Source of the DNA: Nonomuraea jiangxiensis
GTDB lineage: Bacteria > Actinomycetota > Actinomycetes > Streptosporangiales > Streptosporangiaceae
Assembly (NCBI RefSeq): GCF_900099965.1
Contig: NZ_FNDJ01000004.1
Span: 434,001 to 498,000, forward strand
DNA: 64,000 nt
Direction of reading: 5' to 3'
The notes under the pieces were generated by a model. It searched no databases and was not told where the DNA came from. It was given only the letters and a program-made list of their open reading frames with translations. A program made the position numbers and the translations under genes. Below, piece by piece: positions 27,206-35,358 of the stretch (positions within the stretch are counted from its first letter, which is position 1; each line of letters starts with the position of its first letter).

Positions 27206-27873
27206 CCGGGGTCGCGCGTCCCGGGGTGGCCGGGCGTTACGAGGCCGTGCTGTTCGACCTGCTGACCGCGGTGCTCGACTCGTGGTCGCTGTGGGACTCG
27301 GTGGCCGGTGGTCCCGCCGCGGGGCGGGAGTGGCGCGGGGAGTATCTGCGGCTGGCCTACGGGGCGGGCTCGTACACGCCGTACGAGGAGCTCGTGGCCG
27401 CGGCGGCCCGGGCCCGCGGGCTGGGTCCCGAGCTCGCGCCGGCGCTCGCCGCCCGCTGGGACGAGCTGGCGCCGTGGCCCGAGGCGCCGCGGGTCATCGG
27501 TGAGCTGGCCCGCCACGTGCGGACCGGGGTGGTGACCAACTGCTCCCGTGAGCTGGGGCGGCGCGCGGCGGAGCGCGCGGGCGTGCCCTTCGACGTCGTC
27601 GTGACGGCGGAGGAGGCCGGCGCGTACAAGCCCCGCCCCGAGCCCTACCGGATGGCGCTGGACCGGCTGGGGCTGCCCGCGGAACGGGTGCTGTTCGTGG
27701 CCGGCTCCCGGTACGACATCCCCGGCGCCGGCGGCGTCGGCATGGACGTGTGGTGGCACAACCGCATCCACCTGCCGCTCGGCGACCTTCCTGCGCCGAT
27801 CGCCGAGTACGACCGGCTCACGCCGCTGCTCGACACGCCGTCCACCGATCGGGACGAACCCCCGGCACCATGA
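27202..27873 (+). CDS. HAD-family hydrolase (haloacid dehalogenase type II-like)
   Basis: 223 residues from a GTG overlapping the dehydratase stop. The nucleophile motif reads VLFDLLTAVLDS with Asp19; VVTNCSREL is motif II; KPRPEPY motif III. Motif IV reads VAGSRYDIPGA, the form typical of 2-haloacid dehalogenases rather than phosphatases. Substrate unknown; the coupling to the PLP enzyme suggests they act in the same small pathway. Confidence 0.85.
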   Translation: MTGVARPGVAGRYEAVLFDLLTAVLDSWSLWDSVAGGPAAGREWRGEYLRLAYGAGSYTPYEELVAAAARARGLGPELAPALAARWDELAPWPEAPRVIGELARHVRTGVVTNCSRELGRRAAERAGVPFDVVVTAEEAGAYKPRPEPYRMALDRLGLPAERVLFVAGSRYDIPGAGGVGMDVWWHNRIHLPLGDLPAPIAEYDRLTPLLDTPSTDRDEPPAP

Positions 27874-27925
27874 GCTCCTGACCGGTGCCGCGGACCCCCT
27901 GCGGATCCCCGATCGAAGGTCCGCA

Positions 27926-27978
27926 GATACCCAAGAGTGGTATCGGTCAGGCAAATGTCGCACTTAACGCCACGACAT
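27926..27978. promoter_or_regulatory. Inverted repeats upstream of the His-rich protein gene
   Basis: GATACC-N7-GGTATC at 27926-27944 and ATGTCG-N12-CGACAT at 27955-27978 are two perfect inverted repeats within 55 bases. The first resembles, in its TACC/GGTA edges, operators of CsoR/RcnR-type metal sensors. They are 54-106 bases ahead of a gene for a metal-binding protein. Confidence 0.45.
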
Positions 27979-28031
27979 CGGGCAGTTCTCTCATGAGTAC
28001 TGAAGGCACGTATTTCATGAGGAGTCTTGAC

Positions 28032-28334
28032 ATGTCGGTGAGTACCGAGCATCGCCAGCATGGCGGCCACACCCACGGGCACGGGCCCGGCTGCGGGCAT
28101 GTGTCGATCCCGCATGGTGATCACGTGGACTACGTTCACGACGGCTGCATGCATCGCATCCACGAGGACCACGTGGACGAGTGCGGTCCGAAGTCGCACG
28201 TCACGCACCAGGGCCACGAGCATCAGCACGGGCCGGAGTGCGGGCACGTGGCCGTCCCGCACGGCGATCACGTGGACTACGTCCATGACGGGCATCGCCA
28301 CGCCTCGCACGAGGGACACTGGGACGATCACTGA
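28032..28334 (+). CDS. Histidine-rich metal-binding protein with internal repeat
   Basis: 100 residues from the ATG at 28032, with GAGGAG eight bases upstream; an upstream in-frame ATG at 28017 lacks a better site. About a quarter of residues are His. A unit with CGHVSIPHGDHVDYVHDG recurs as CGHVAVPHGDHVDYVHDG roughly 50 residues on, so it arose by internal duplication. No signal peptide or membrane segment. Proteins of this type in actinobacteria are thought to bind zinc, nickel or copper in the cytoplasm as stores or chaperones. No transporter gene is adjacent. Confidence 0.8.
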   Translation: MSVSTEHRQHGGHTHGHGPGCGHVSIPHGDHVDYVHDGCMHRIHEDHVDECGPKSHVTHQGHEHQHGPECGHVAVPHGDHVDYVHDGHRHASHEGHWDDH

Positions 28335-28346
28335 ACCTGACGACGC

Positions 28347-28360
28347 CCGCCGATCGGCGG
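28347..28360. promoter_or_regulatory. 14-base perfect palindrome
   Basis: CCGCCGATCGGCGG lies 12 bases after the His-rich gene stop. It may be part of a terminator or an operator; without a loop it is not a classical hairpin. Confidence 0.4.
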
Positions 28361-28413
28361 CTGTCACAAACCCCGGGGCCGTCCTGTCCTAGTTGGCGAC
28401 CCAAGGATGGCGA

Positions 28414-28426
28414 TCACGTTACGTGA
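28414..28426. promoter_or_regulatory. Operator-like inverted repeat ahead of the ferritin-like gene
   Basis: TCACGT-T-ACGTGA is a perfect inverted repeat 35 bases ahead of the ATG at 28461. Its presence is an argument that the coding start is 28461 and not the ATG at 28407. Confidence 0.45.
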
Positions 28427-28460
28427 ACGCCCCCTCACCACAAGGCAGGACGTCAACCCC

Positions 28461-29507
28461 ATGAAACACCCGGAACCCGTCACGGCACGGATCGACACCC
28501 TCGACAGCCTGCGTGAGCACCTCCAGTGGGCGGTCGAGCTGGAGCACGCGACGTTGCCGCCGTACCTGTGCGCACTCTACTCCCTCGACGCGGAGCGCAA
28601 CCCCGAGGCCGCCGACGTGGTGGGCAGCGTCTTCATCGAGGAGATGCTGCACCTGGCCCTCGCCGCGAACCTGCTCAACGCCGTCGGCGGCCGGCCACGG
28701 CTGGACACGCCGCACCTGCTGCCGCCGTATCCCCGGGGGTTGCCGCACGGTGATCGTTCGCTGGAGCTGTCGCTGCTTCCGTTCGGCCCGGAGGCGCTGG
28801 AGATGTTCCTGCGGCTGGAACAGCCCGCGCCGCCCGGTGCCCCCGCGGAGGGCGACAGGTACGAGACCATCGGGCAGTTCTACGCCGCGATCGAGGAGGG
28901 GCTGCGTCACCTGTGCGACCGGCTGGGGGAGCGGGCGGTCTTCAGCGGCGACCCGGCCCGCCAGGTGAACGTCGGCCACTTCCGGCACACGGGAGGATCG
29001 TTGTTCGCGGTCGAGGACCTGGAGTCCGCGCTGGGGGCGCTGGAGGAGATCGTCGCGGAGGGCGAAGGCACCTCGCGCGGCCAGATCTGGGACGGCGACC
29101 AGGACGTCTTCCACCCGGATCGGGACGAGGTCGCGCACTACTACCGGTTCCAGGAACTCAAGCTCGGCCGGCGCTACCGGCGGGGTGACACCTCGCAGTC
29201 CGGGCCCACCGGCGAGGCGCTCTCGGTGGACTTCGCCGCCGTACAGCCGATGCGGCGCAACCCGCTCGTGGCCGACCACGCTCCGGGCAGCGAGATCCGC
29301 ACGGCGCAGGAGAAGTTCAACAGCGCCTACTGCGGCCTCCTGGGGCAGCTCGAAGAGGCGTTCAACGGCGAACCGAAGCTGATCGCCGCCGCCACCGGCA
29401 CCATGTACGCGCTCAAGGGCCAGGCCCAGGCCCTGATGCTGATGCCCGACGGGGACGGCACGGTGGCCGGGCCGACCTTCGAATACGTGGCACCCGAGTC
29501 CCGTTGA
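28461..29507 (+). CDS. VioB-type ferritin-like domain protein
   Basis: 348 residues from the ATG at 28461 (AAGGCAGGA upstream); an ATG at 28407 would add 18 residues but would contain an operator-like repeat. WAVELEHATLPPYLCALYS and VFIEEMLHLALAANLLNA are the two metal-ligand helices (ExxH pairs) of the ferritin-like domain found in VioB, the iminophenylpyruvate dimer synthase family. The C-terminal half (TGTMYALKGQAQALM) also resembles that group. Oxidative or dimerisation chemistry is possible but unproven. A strong terminator follows. Confidence 0.85.
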   Translation: MKHPEPVTARIDTLDSLREHLQWAVELEHATLPPYLCALYSLDAERNPEAADVVGSVFIEEMLHLALAANLLNAVGGRPRLDTPHLLPPYPRGLPHGDRSLELSLLPFGPEALEMFLRLEQPAPPGAPAEGDRYETIGQFYAAIEEGLRHLCDRLGERAVFSGDPARQVNVGHFRHTGGSLFAVEDLESALGALEEIVAEGEGTSRGQIWDGDQDVFHPDRDEVAHYYRFQELKLGRRYRRGDTSQSGPTGEALSVDFAAVQPMRRNPLVADHAPGSEIRTAQEKFNSAYCGLLGQLEEAFNGEPKLIAAATGTMYALKGQAQALMLMPDGDGTVAGPTFEYVAPESR

Positions 29508-29534
29508 CGAGCGCCTGCGAGACCACGCGCGCGG

Positions 29535-29561
29535 GGGCCCGGCCGTGCTCCGGCCGGGCCC
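29535..29561. terminator. Hairpin between convergent genes
   Basis: GGGCCCGGCCG and CGGCCGGGCCC form a perfect 11-base stem with a 5-base loop. It ends the ferritin-like gene and may also act for the minus-strand gene ending at 29592. Confidence 0.75.
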
Positions 29562-29591
29562 TTGCCGCCGGCCATCACCCGACCCGGCTCT

Positions 29592-29891
29592 CTAGGAATC
29601 CGTGGAGTCCGAAGGCGGCTCGATGATCACGGGGCGCAGGCGCGCCCACACCACGAAGGCGAGGGCCACCACCGCCATGCCGAGGCCGGCCCACAGGTTG
29701 GCGTTCACGTCGCCGGTCTTGGCCCGGGCCTGGGCCGTATCCGCGACGAGCCCCATGATGATCAGCACGATGCCGTAGAAGCCGATCAGCGCGGCGATGA
29801 CGACGCGTACGTCGAAGGCGCCGGCCCTGCGCGGCTCGGCGCCCTCCCGGGCGTCGCCGTCACGGTCCGAGGTGGGCTGTGCCTTGCTCAT
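29592..29891 (-). CDS. Small two-span membrane protein
   Basis: 99 residues with hydrophobic segments at about 28-50 and 66-85 and a charged N-terminus. It lies 31 bases after the sodium:solute symporter gene on the same strand, so it is probably an accessory protein of that transporter. No known domain was recognised. Confidence 0.7.
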   Translation of the reverse strand: MSKAQPTSDRDGDAREGAEPRRAGAFDVRVVIAALIGFYGIVLIIMGLVADTAQARAKTGDVNANLWAGLGMAVVALAFVVWARLRPVIIEPPSDSTDS

Positions 29892-29922
29892 GTCCGACTC
29901 CTCGTGAGGTCGTGGGGGATGG

Positions 29923-31593
29923 TCATCGGAAGATCAGGTTGAGGACGATGACGAGCACCAGGGAGATCCCCGCCAGCTTCGCCGGCGCGCGATACCAGGG
30001 CAGCCGGTTGGCGGCCGGATCCGTACGCAGCCGCTTGGGCGTCTCCGACAGGACGAGCCCGGAGAGCTCGCTCGCCGGCTTGGGCGCGGTCACCAGGGTG
30101 ACCAGGACGCTGACCACGATGTCGACCACGAACGCCACACCCGCCGAGACGAACGCCGCCCCCTGCCCGGGCAGGCTGATCACGCCGGCCTCGTTCATCA
30201 CCCATACCGCGACCGCGCCCAGCGTCCCGGCCACCAGCCCGGCCCAGCCCGCGGTCGCGGTCATCCGCTTCCAGAGGATGCCGAGGATGAAGGTGGCGAA
30301 CAGCGGCGCGTTGAAGAAGCCGAACAGCGTCTGCAGGTAGTTCATCAGGTTGCTGTAGCCGGCCGCGATGAACGCGGTGCCGATGGCCAGCAGCGTCGCG
30401 CCGACCGTGGCCCACCGGCCGACCTTCACGTAGTAACCGTCAGGCCGGTCCTGCCTCACGTACCGCTGCCACAGGTCGTAGCTGAAGACCGTGTTGAAGG
30501 CGGAGATGTTGGCCGCCATGCCCGCCATGAACGCGGCCAGCAGTCCCGCCAGGGCGACGCCGAGCAGCCCGTTGGGCAGCACGTCGCGGATGAGCAGCAG
30601 GATCGCGTCGTTGTAGGTGACCCCCGCGGCCTGTTCGGCCTTGAGGCGCATCACCTCGGGCACGAGCACCCCGGCGATCATCCCGGGGATCACGACGACG
30701 AACGGGATGAACATCTTCGGGAACGAGGCGACGATCGGCGTGTTCCGCGCGGCGGACATTGAGGGGGTGGCCAGCGCGCGCTGGACCTCGACGAAGTTCG
30801 TCGTCCAGTAGCCGAAGGAGAGCACGAAGCCCAGGCCCAGGACGATGCCGACCACGGACAGGATCGGGTTGTCGAATCCGGCCAGCTCGCTGCCCGGCCA
30901 CGCGCGCAACTGCTCGGCGCCGCCGCCCACGGACTGCTCCACCCGGTCGATCAGCCCGCCGACCCCGCCGACGCGGTGCAGCCCGATCAGGGTGAGCGGC
31001 AGCAGCGCGGCGACGATGACGAAGAACTGCAGGACCTCGTTGTAGATGGCCGCCGACAGCCCGCCGAGGGTGATGTAGCTCAGCACGATCGCGGCGGCGA
31101 GCAGCAGGGCGACCCACAACGGCCAGCCGAGCAGGCTGTTGACCACGGTGGCCAGCAGGAAGAGGTTGATCCCCGCGATGAGGATCTGGGCGAGGGCGAA
31201 GCTGATCGCGTTCACCAGGTGCGCGCCCGGGCCGAAGCGGCGGAGCATGAACTCCGGGACGCTGCGCACCTTCGACCCGTAATAGAAGGGCATCATCACG
31301 ACACCGAGGAAGAGCATCGCGGGGATGGCGCCGATCCAGTAATAGTGCATCGTCGGCATGCCGTACTGGGCGCCGTTGGCCGACATCCCGATGATCTCGA
31401 CGGCGCCGAGGTTGGCCGAGATGAAGGCCAGGCCGGTGATCCAGGCAGGCAGGGACCGGCCCGACAGGAAGAAGTCGAGGCTGCCGGACACCCTCCGGCG
31501 CGCGGCGAGCCCGACCAGCAGCACCACCGCGAAATAGGCCACGACCAGCGCGTAGTCGACGATGCTCGCACTGATCCGCAGCGGTTCGTCCAT
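29923..31593 (-). CDS. Sodium:solute symporter (SSS family)
   Basis: 556 residues from the ATG at 31593. About 13-14 membrane segments; FISANLGAVEIIGMSANGAQYGM near residue 55 and FGYWTTNFVEVQRALA near 270 are SSS signatures close to the sugar and galactoside-type subgroup. The transported substrate cannot be told. The in-frame extension to 31818 is Arg/Pro-rich and was rejected. It is followed by a small membrane protein in the same transcript. Confidence 0.92.
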   Translation of the reverse strand: MDEPLRISASIVDYALVVAYFAVVLLVGLAARRRVSGSLDFFLSGRSLPAWITGLAFISANLGAVEIIGMSANGAQYGMPTMHYYWIGAIPAMLFLGVVMMPFYYGSKVRSVPEFMLRRFGPGAHLVNAISFALAQILIAGINLFLLATVVNSLLGWPLWVALLLAAAIVLSYITLGGLSAAIYNEVLQFFVIVAALLPLTLIGLHRVGGVGGLIDRVEQSVGGGAEQLRAWPGSELAGFDNPILSVVGIVLGLGFVLSFGYWTTNFVEVQRALATPSMSAARNTPIVASFPKMFIPFVVVIPGMIAGVLVPEVMRLKAEQAAGVTYNDAILLLIRDVLPNGLLGVALAGLLAAFMAGMAANISAFNTVFSYDLWQRYVRQDRPDGYYVKVGRWATVGATLLAIGTAFIAAGYSNLMNYLQTLFGFFNAPLFATFILGILWKRMTATAGWAGLVAGTLGAVAVWVMNEAGVISLPGQGAAFVSAGVAFVVDIVVSVLVTLVTAPKPASELSGLVLSETPKRLRTDPAANRLPWYRAPAKLAGISLVLVIVLNLIFR

Positions 31594-31754
31594 GGGGGTT
31601 CGTCCCCTTTCGGTAGGGGCGGGGCAAGTGATTAGGTCATGTCCCCGCCCACTGCCCAGGGAACTGGGGAGATACCGTGTGACCTGCTCGTGTCGCACCG
31701 CTGGCGCACCGGGCGAGGACATCGGGCTCCGATGGGGTCCCCATGGACGTCCGC

Positions 31755-33194
31755 CTACAGCGAGGTGGCCCCGCGCTCCTCGTACAGGCTCCATACCGGC
31801 GGGAGCCGGTCCTGCCACGGCATGGCCTGTTCCAGGTACGCGGCGACCTGGAACAGCAGGTCCTCGCGGCCGTACGGGGCGGCGAGCTGCACGCCGATCG
31901 GCAGCCCGCCGCCGGCCTCGCCCAGCGGCAGGCTGATCGCGGGGTGGCCGGTGACGTTGAACACCTGCGTGAACGACCCGTACTCGGCCATCGCCGCCAG
32001 CCAGGTGAACACGGTGTGCTCCGGGTCGTCGTAGTCCAGGGTGCCGTGCGGTGCGGGGAGGCGGCCCAGGGTCGGGGTGACGAGCACGTCGTAGTCCGTG
32101 AAGAACGCGCTCACCGATCGGGTCACCCGGTTCTGGGCGTCGAAGGCGGCCAGCAGGTCCAGCGCGCTGTACTGCTCGGCGGTGCGCAGGAACTGCCGGG
32201 AGACCGCCTCCATCAGCGCCCGGTCGGGTCGGCGGGGAGCCAGGAGCAGAGTCGAGGCGATCGCGACCCCCTCCGCGACGCAGGACCGCGTGACGGCGTC
32301 CCAGTCGACGTACGGGCCGGCCGCCTCGACCTGGTGCCCGGCCTGCTCCAGCACCCGGCCGGCCTGGACCGCCGCCGCGGCGACCGGCGCGTCCACGGCG
32401 GCGCCCGACCAGGCCGCGGTGGTCACGGCCACCCTGAGCCGGCCGGGACGGGCGCCCAGCTCGGCGGCGTACGGGCGGCGCGGCGGCGGCGCGGTGTACT
32501 TGTCACCGATTCCCGGGCCGTGGACGGCGTCCAGGAGGTGGGCGGCGTCACGGACGGTGCGTGTCAGCGCGAACTCGTAGGCCATGCCGAGCATCGGCTC
32601 TCCCGCGTCGGGCCCGCACGGGACGCGGCCCCGGCTCGGTTTGAGCCCGACCAGCCCGCAGCAGGAGGCCGGGACCCGGATGGAGCCGGCGCCGTCGCTG
32701 GCATGCGCGATAGGCACGGCTCCGGCCGCCACCAGCGCGGCGGCGCCACCGCTCGATCCGCCCGCGCCCCTGGCCGGATCCCACGGGTTGCGGGCCGGGC
32801 CGTACCTGAGCGGCTCGGTGGCGAAGCTCAGGCACATCTCCGGGACGGTGGTCAGGCCCAGGGTGACCAGGCCGGCGGCCCGGAAACGGGCCATCAGGTC
32901 GGTGTCGTGCCGGGCGGCGATGCCCGGTATGCTCCGGCTGCCCAGGGTGAACGGCACCCCCTCGGCCATCGGCCCGTGGTCCTTGATCAGGAACGGGACG
33001 CCGGTGAAGGGCCCGTCGGCGGCGTGGTCCAGCGCCGGCCGGAACAGCGGCAGCGCCAGGCCGTTCACCTCGGGGTTCACCAGTGCGAGGGCCTGCCGGG
33101 CGGCGGCCTCGACCTCGCCGGCGCGCACCTCGCCCGTTCTGATCAGGTTCCGCAGACCTACGGCGTCGTACCGCGCGTATTCGTGAAGCTTCAT
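31755..33194 (-). CDS. Amidase signature family hydrolase
   Basis: 479 residues, full length. The Ser-Ser-Lys triad is visible: Lys71 in FLIKDHGP, cis-Ser147 in RGAGGSSGGAAA and nucleophile Ser171 in DGAGSIRVPA. It hydrolyses amide bonds of small molecules in the cytoplasm. It is monocistronic between the symporter and a short gene-poor stretch; uptake of an amide by the symporter and cleavage here is a possible link. Confidence 0.93.
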   Translation of the reverse strand: MKLHEYARYDAVGLRNLIRTGEVRAGEVEAAARQALALVNPEVNGLALPLFRPALDHAADGPFTGVPFLIKDHGPMAEGVPFTLGSRSIPGIAARHDTDLMARFRAAGLVTLGLTTVPEMCLSFATEPLRYGPARNPWDPARGAGGSSGGAAALVAAGAVPIAHASDGAGSIRVPASCCGLVGLKPSRGRVPCGPDAGEPMLGMAYEFALTRTVRDAAHLLDAVHGPGIGDKYTAPPPRRPYAAELGARPGRLRVAVTTAAWSGAAVDAPVAAAAVQAGRVLEQAGHQVEAAGPYVDWDAVTRSCVAEGVAIASTLLLAPRRPDRALMEAVSRQFLRTAEQYSALDLLAAFDAQNRVTRSVSAFFTDYDVLVTPTLGRLPAPHGTLDYDDPEHTVFTWLAAMAEYGSFTQVFNVTGHPAISLPLGEAGGGLPIGVQLAAPYGREDLLFQVAAYLEQAMPWQDRLPPVWSLYEERGATSL

Positions 33195-33377
33195 GAAGTC
33201 CCTCTCGGGGCGTCCGCGACGCCCGCACCTCGATCACCAGGAAGATCCGTGTCATTCGGACAGCACAGCGAACGGGGCGACGGTCGCGACGCCGGGCCTG
33301 GGGCTCCGGAGACCATCCCCCGTGAGTGATCGAGGTGCTTCTACGCTCGGGACATCACGCCCATGCTGACAGCGGCG

Positions 33378-33416
33378 AACCCCGGCCGTCGACCGGATTT
33401 CCGCCGGGGCCGGGTT
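33378..33416. terminator. Candidate hairpin downstream of the small minus-strand gene
   Basis: AACCCCGGCC pairs with GGCCGGGTT with one bulged base and a loop of about 20 bases. It is just past the stop of the gene at 33444 on the minus strand. Confidence 0.4.
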
Positions 33417-33443
33417 CGAGCGGTCAGGGCCTTCAGGTCAGCG

Positions 33444-33680
33444 TCAGGCGGCTTCGGCGGCCTCGCCCGCGCCGCGCAGGCTGGGGAAGTGGTGCTGGCT
33501 GGCCAGCAGGTGGCCGATGCCGACGATGCACGCGATCGGCCACTCCACGATCTCCAGGACGCCCAGCGCCACGAGGACCGCGTAGAAGGCGAGGTGCTCG
33601 GGTGGCGGCAGGATGACTGTGCCGATCCGGGGCAACGTCACCTGCGGCCGCCGCTCACGGGTGGTGCGCTTGGTGGCCAT
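33444..33680 (-). CDS. Small membrane-associated protein (78 aa)
   Basis: From the ATG at 33680; an upstream start at 33716 adds residues without similarity. A basic N-terminus (TKRTTRERRPQ) is followed by two hydrophobic stretches (AFYAVLVALGVLEIVEWPIACIVGIGHLL). Similar small proteins of unknown function occur in actinomycetes. No neighbour suggests a role. Confidence 0.65.
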   Translation of the reverse strand: MATKRTTRERRPQVTLPRIGTVILPPPEHLAFYAVLVALGVLEIVEWPIACIVGIGHLLASQHHFPSLRGAGEAAEAA

Positions 33681-33803
33681 GATGCGGCTCCTTCGCTCGA
33701 CGACTCCCACCCTCATGCGCCTGCCCTACAGCCGATCCGGTAACCCGTGACCAGGTAAAGGCGGGCGGAACCGGCCAGGAGGCCGGGCGGGCGGCCCCCT
33801 ACG

Positions 33804-34169
33804 TCAGCGGTCCCAGGGAGGGGTGTCGCCCATCTTCTCGTAGTAGCGGGCGAGGTGGGCCTTGACCCTGCCGATCTCGTCCTTGGGCAGGTCGATGCCG
33901 CCCCGAGCGCCCTGCATGACGTTGCCGGCCGCCATGATGCCACGGGGCACGGCCTTGAGTCGGCCGTTGACCACGTCGGCGATCAGCAGCTTGTAACTGG
34001 TGAAGTTGTCGGGCTTGTCGCCGTCGTACCAGATGTGGGCGTCGCGGTAGGCGGCGTCCGGCTCGTCCTCGGCGTCGGCCCAGGCACGCACCCGCTTGTC
34101 GGCGGCGTCGCCGTCCCACTCGCGGTCACGGTCGGCCAGGGGCAGGTCCTGAAATCTGGTAACCGTCAT
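33804..34169 (-). CDS. Stand-alone domain resembling the C-terminus of phage head-maturation proteases
   Basis: 121 residues. The segment from DNFTSYKLLIADVVNG through VPRGIMAAGNVMQG to DEIGRVKAHLARYYEKMG matches a domain I know from the C-terminal part of some tailed-phage prohead proteases and Mu-like proteins. No protease catalytic part or other phage gene is nearby, so it is either a domesticated remnant or an independent family. No signal peptide. Confidence 0.7.
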   Translation of the reverse strand: MTVTRFQDLPLADRDREWDGDAADKRVRAWADAEDEPDAAYRDAHIWYDGDKPDNFTSYKLLIADVVNGRLKAVPRGIMAAGNVMQGARGGIDLPKDEIGRVKAHLARYYEKMGDTPPWDR

Positions 34170-34365
34170 ACCCTTCGGCTACCCCGGCCGACCGCGGTAA
34201 ACGGCCGGACATCTTCCGGCCAACCACACTCGGGGCCCGTTTGGCGAGCAGTCGGTGGGGCAGCCGCCAGCAAAGAGCGGCACAGGAGGGGGTGCGCATG
34301 GCTCGCGGTATCAGAGTGCTCGGGCGTACGGACGACTGTGATCCCAGGTGGAACCGGGAGGCGTG

Positions 34366-35358
34366 ATGCGGCTGCCACCGCCCCGGGGACCCCTCACCGA
34401 GGCTCTCTTCGACCGGCTGGCGGGCTCGCCGGGGGCCGACCGGCTCGATGCCGCCGTCACGACCGGCGGGCTGGACGACGATGACGTGCAGCTGGCGCTG
34501 TTCGCCTGTTACGAGCTGCATTACCAGGGTTTCGAGGGCGTGGACGAGCGGTGGGAGTGGGATCCGGCGCTGCTGGGCCTGCGGGCCGAGTTGGAACGGT
34601 GCTTCGAGTGGTCCCTCGCGGCGGCGGTCCCGCGTCCCGGCGGTCTCGAACCCGCTGGGCTGCGGGCGGCGCTGACCGCGCTGGCCTGCCCGGAGGAGGA
34701 GCCGCTGCTCCCGCTGTTCCTTCAGCGGGAGGCCAGTCTGGAGCATTTCCGGGAGTTCGTCATACACCGGTCGATCTACCATCTGAAGGAGGCCGATCCG
34801 CATACCTGGGCCGTGCCGCGGCTCACTGGGGTGCCCAAGGCCGCGCTGGTGGAGATCCAGTCCGACGAGTACGGCGGAGGCAGGCCGGAGCGCATGCATT
34901 CCGAGCTGTTCCGTGCCACCCTGCGTGGTCTGGGGCTGGACGACTCCTACGGCGCCTACCTGCACCGGGTCCCCGGGGTGACGCTGGCGATCTCGAACGT
35001 CATGTCGCTGTTCGGGCTGCACCGCCGGTGGCGTGGGGCGTTGCTGGGTCATCTGGCGGCGCTGGAGATGACCTCGTCACTGCCGAACCGCCGTTACGCC
35101 GCGGGGTTGCGCCGGCTCGGCGCCGGGCCGCGGACCGTGCGCTTCTACGACGAGCACGTCCAGGCCGATGCCGTGCACGAGCAGATCGCCGTCAACGACC
35201 TGTGCGGCGCCTTCGCCACCGCCTTCCCGCCGTACACGGGTGACATCGTGTACGGCGCCGCCTGCGCGCTGGAGCTGGAACGGCGGTGGGCCGAACACGT
35301 GATGGGCCGCTGGCAGCGTGGAGCCCCCTCGCTGCGGGCCCGGCCCGTCCCCGCGTGA
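34366..35358 (+). CDS. Iron-containing redox enzyme family (haem-oxygenase-like diiron) protein
   Basis: 330 residues from the ATG at 34366 behind GGGAGG; a GTG at 34348 is an alternative. The motif VEIQSDEYGGGRPERMHSEL near residue 165-185 carries the Glu/Asp/His ligands of this family, and YELHYQGFEGVDERWEWDP near 50 the first Glu-His pair. Relatives oxidise unactivated carbons in specialised metabolites or lipids. It shares GTGA with the glycosyltransferase gene behind it. Confidence 0.85.
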   Translation: MRLPPPRGPLTEALFDRLAGSPGADRLDAAVTTGGLDDDDVQLALFACYELHYQGFEGVDERWEWDPALLGLRAELERCFEWSLAAAVPRPGGLEPAGLRAALTALACPEEEPLLPLFLQREASLEHFREFVIHRSIYHLKEADPHTWAVPRLTGVPKAALVEIQSDEYGGGRPERMHSELFRATLRGLGLDDSYGAYLHRVPGVTLAISNVMSLFGLHRRWRGALLGHLAALEMTSSLPNRRYAAGLRRLGAGPRTVRFYDEHVQADAVHEQIAVNDLCGAFATAFPPYTGDIVYGAACALELERRWAEHVMGRWQRGAPSLRARPVPA

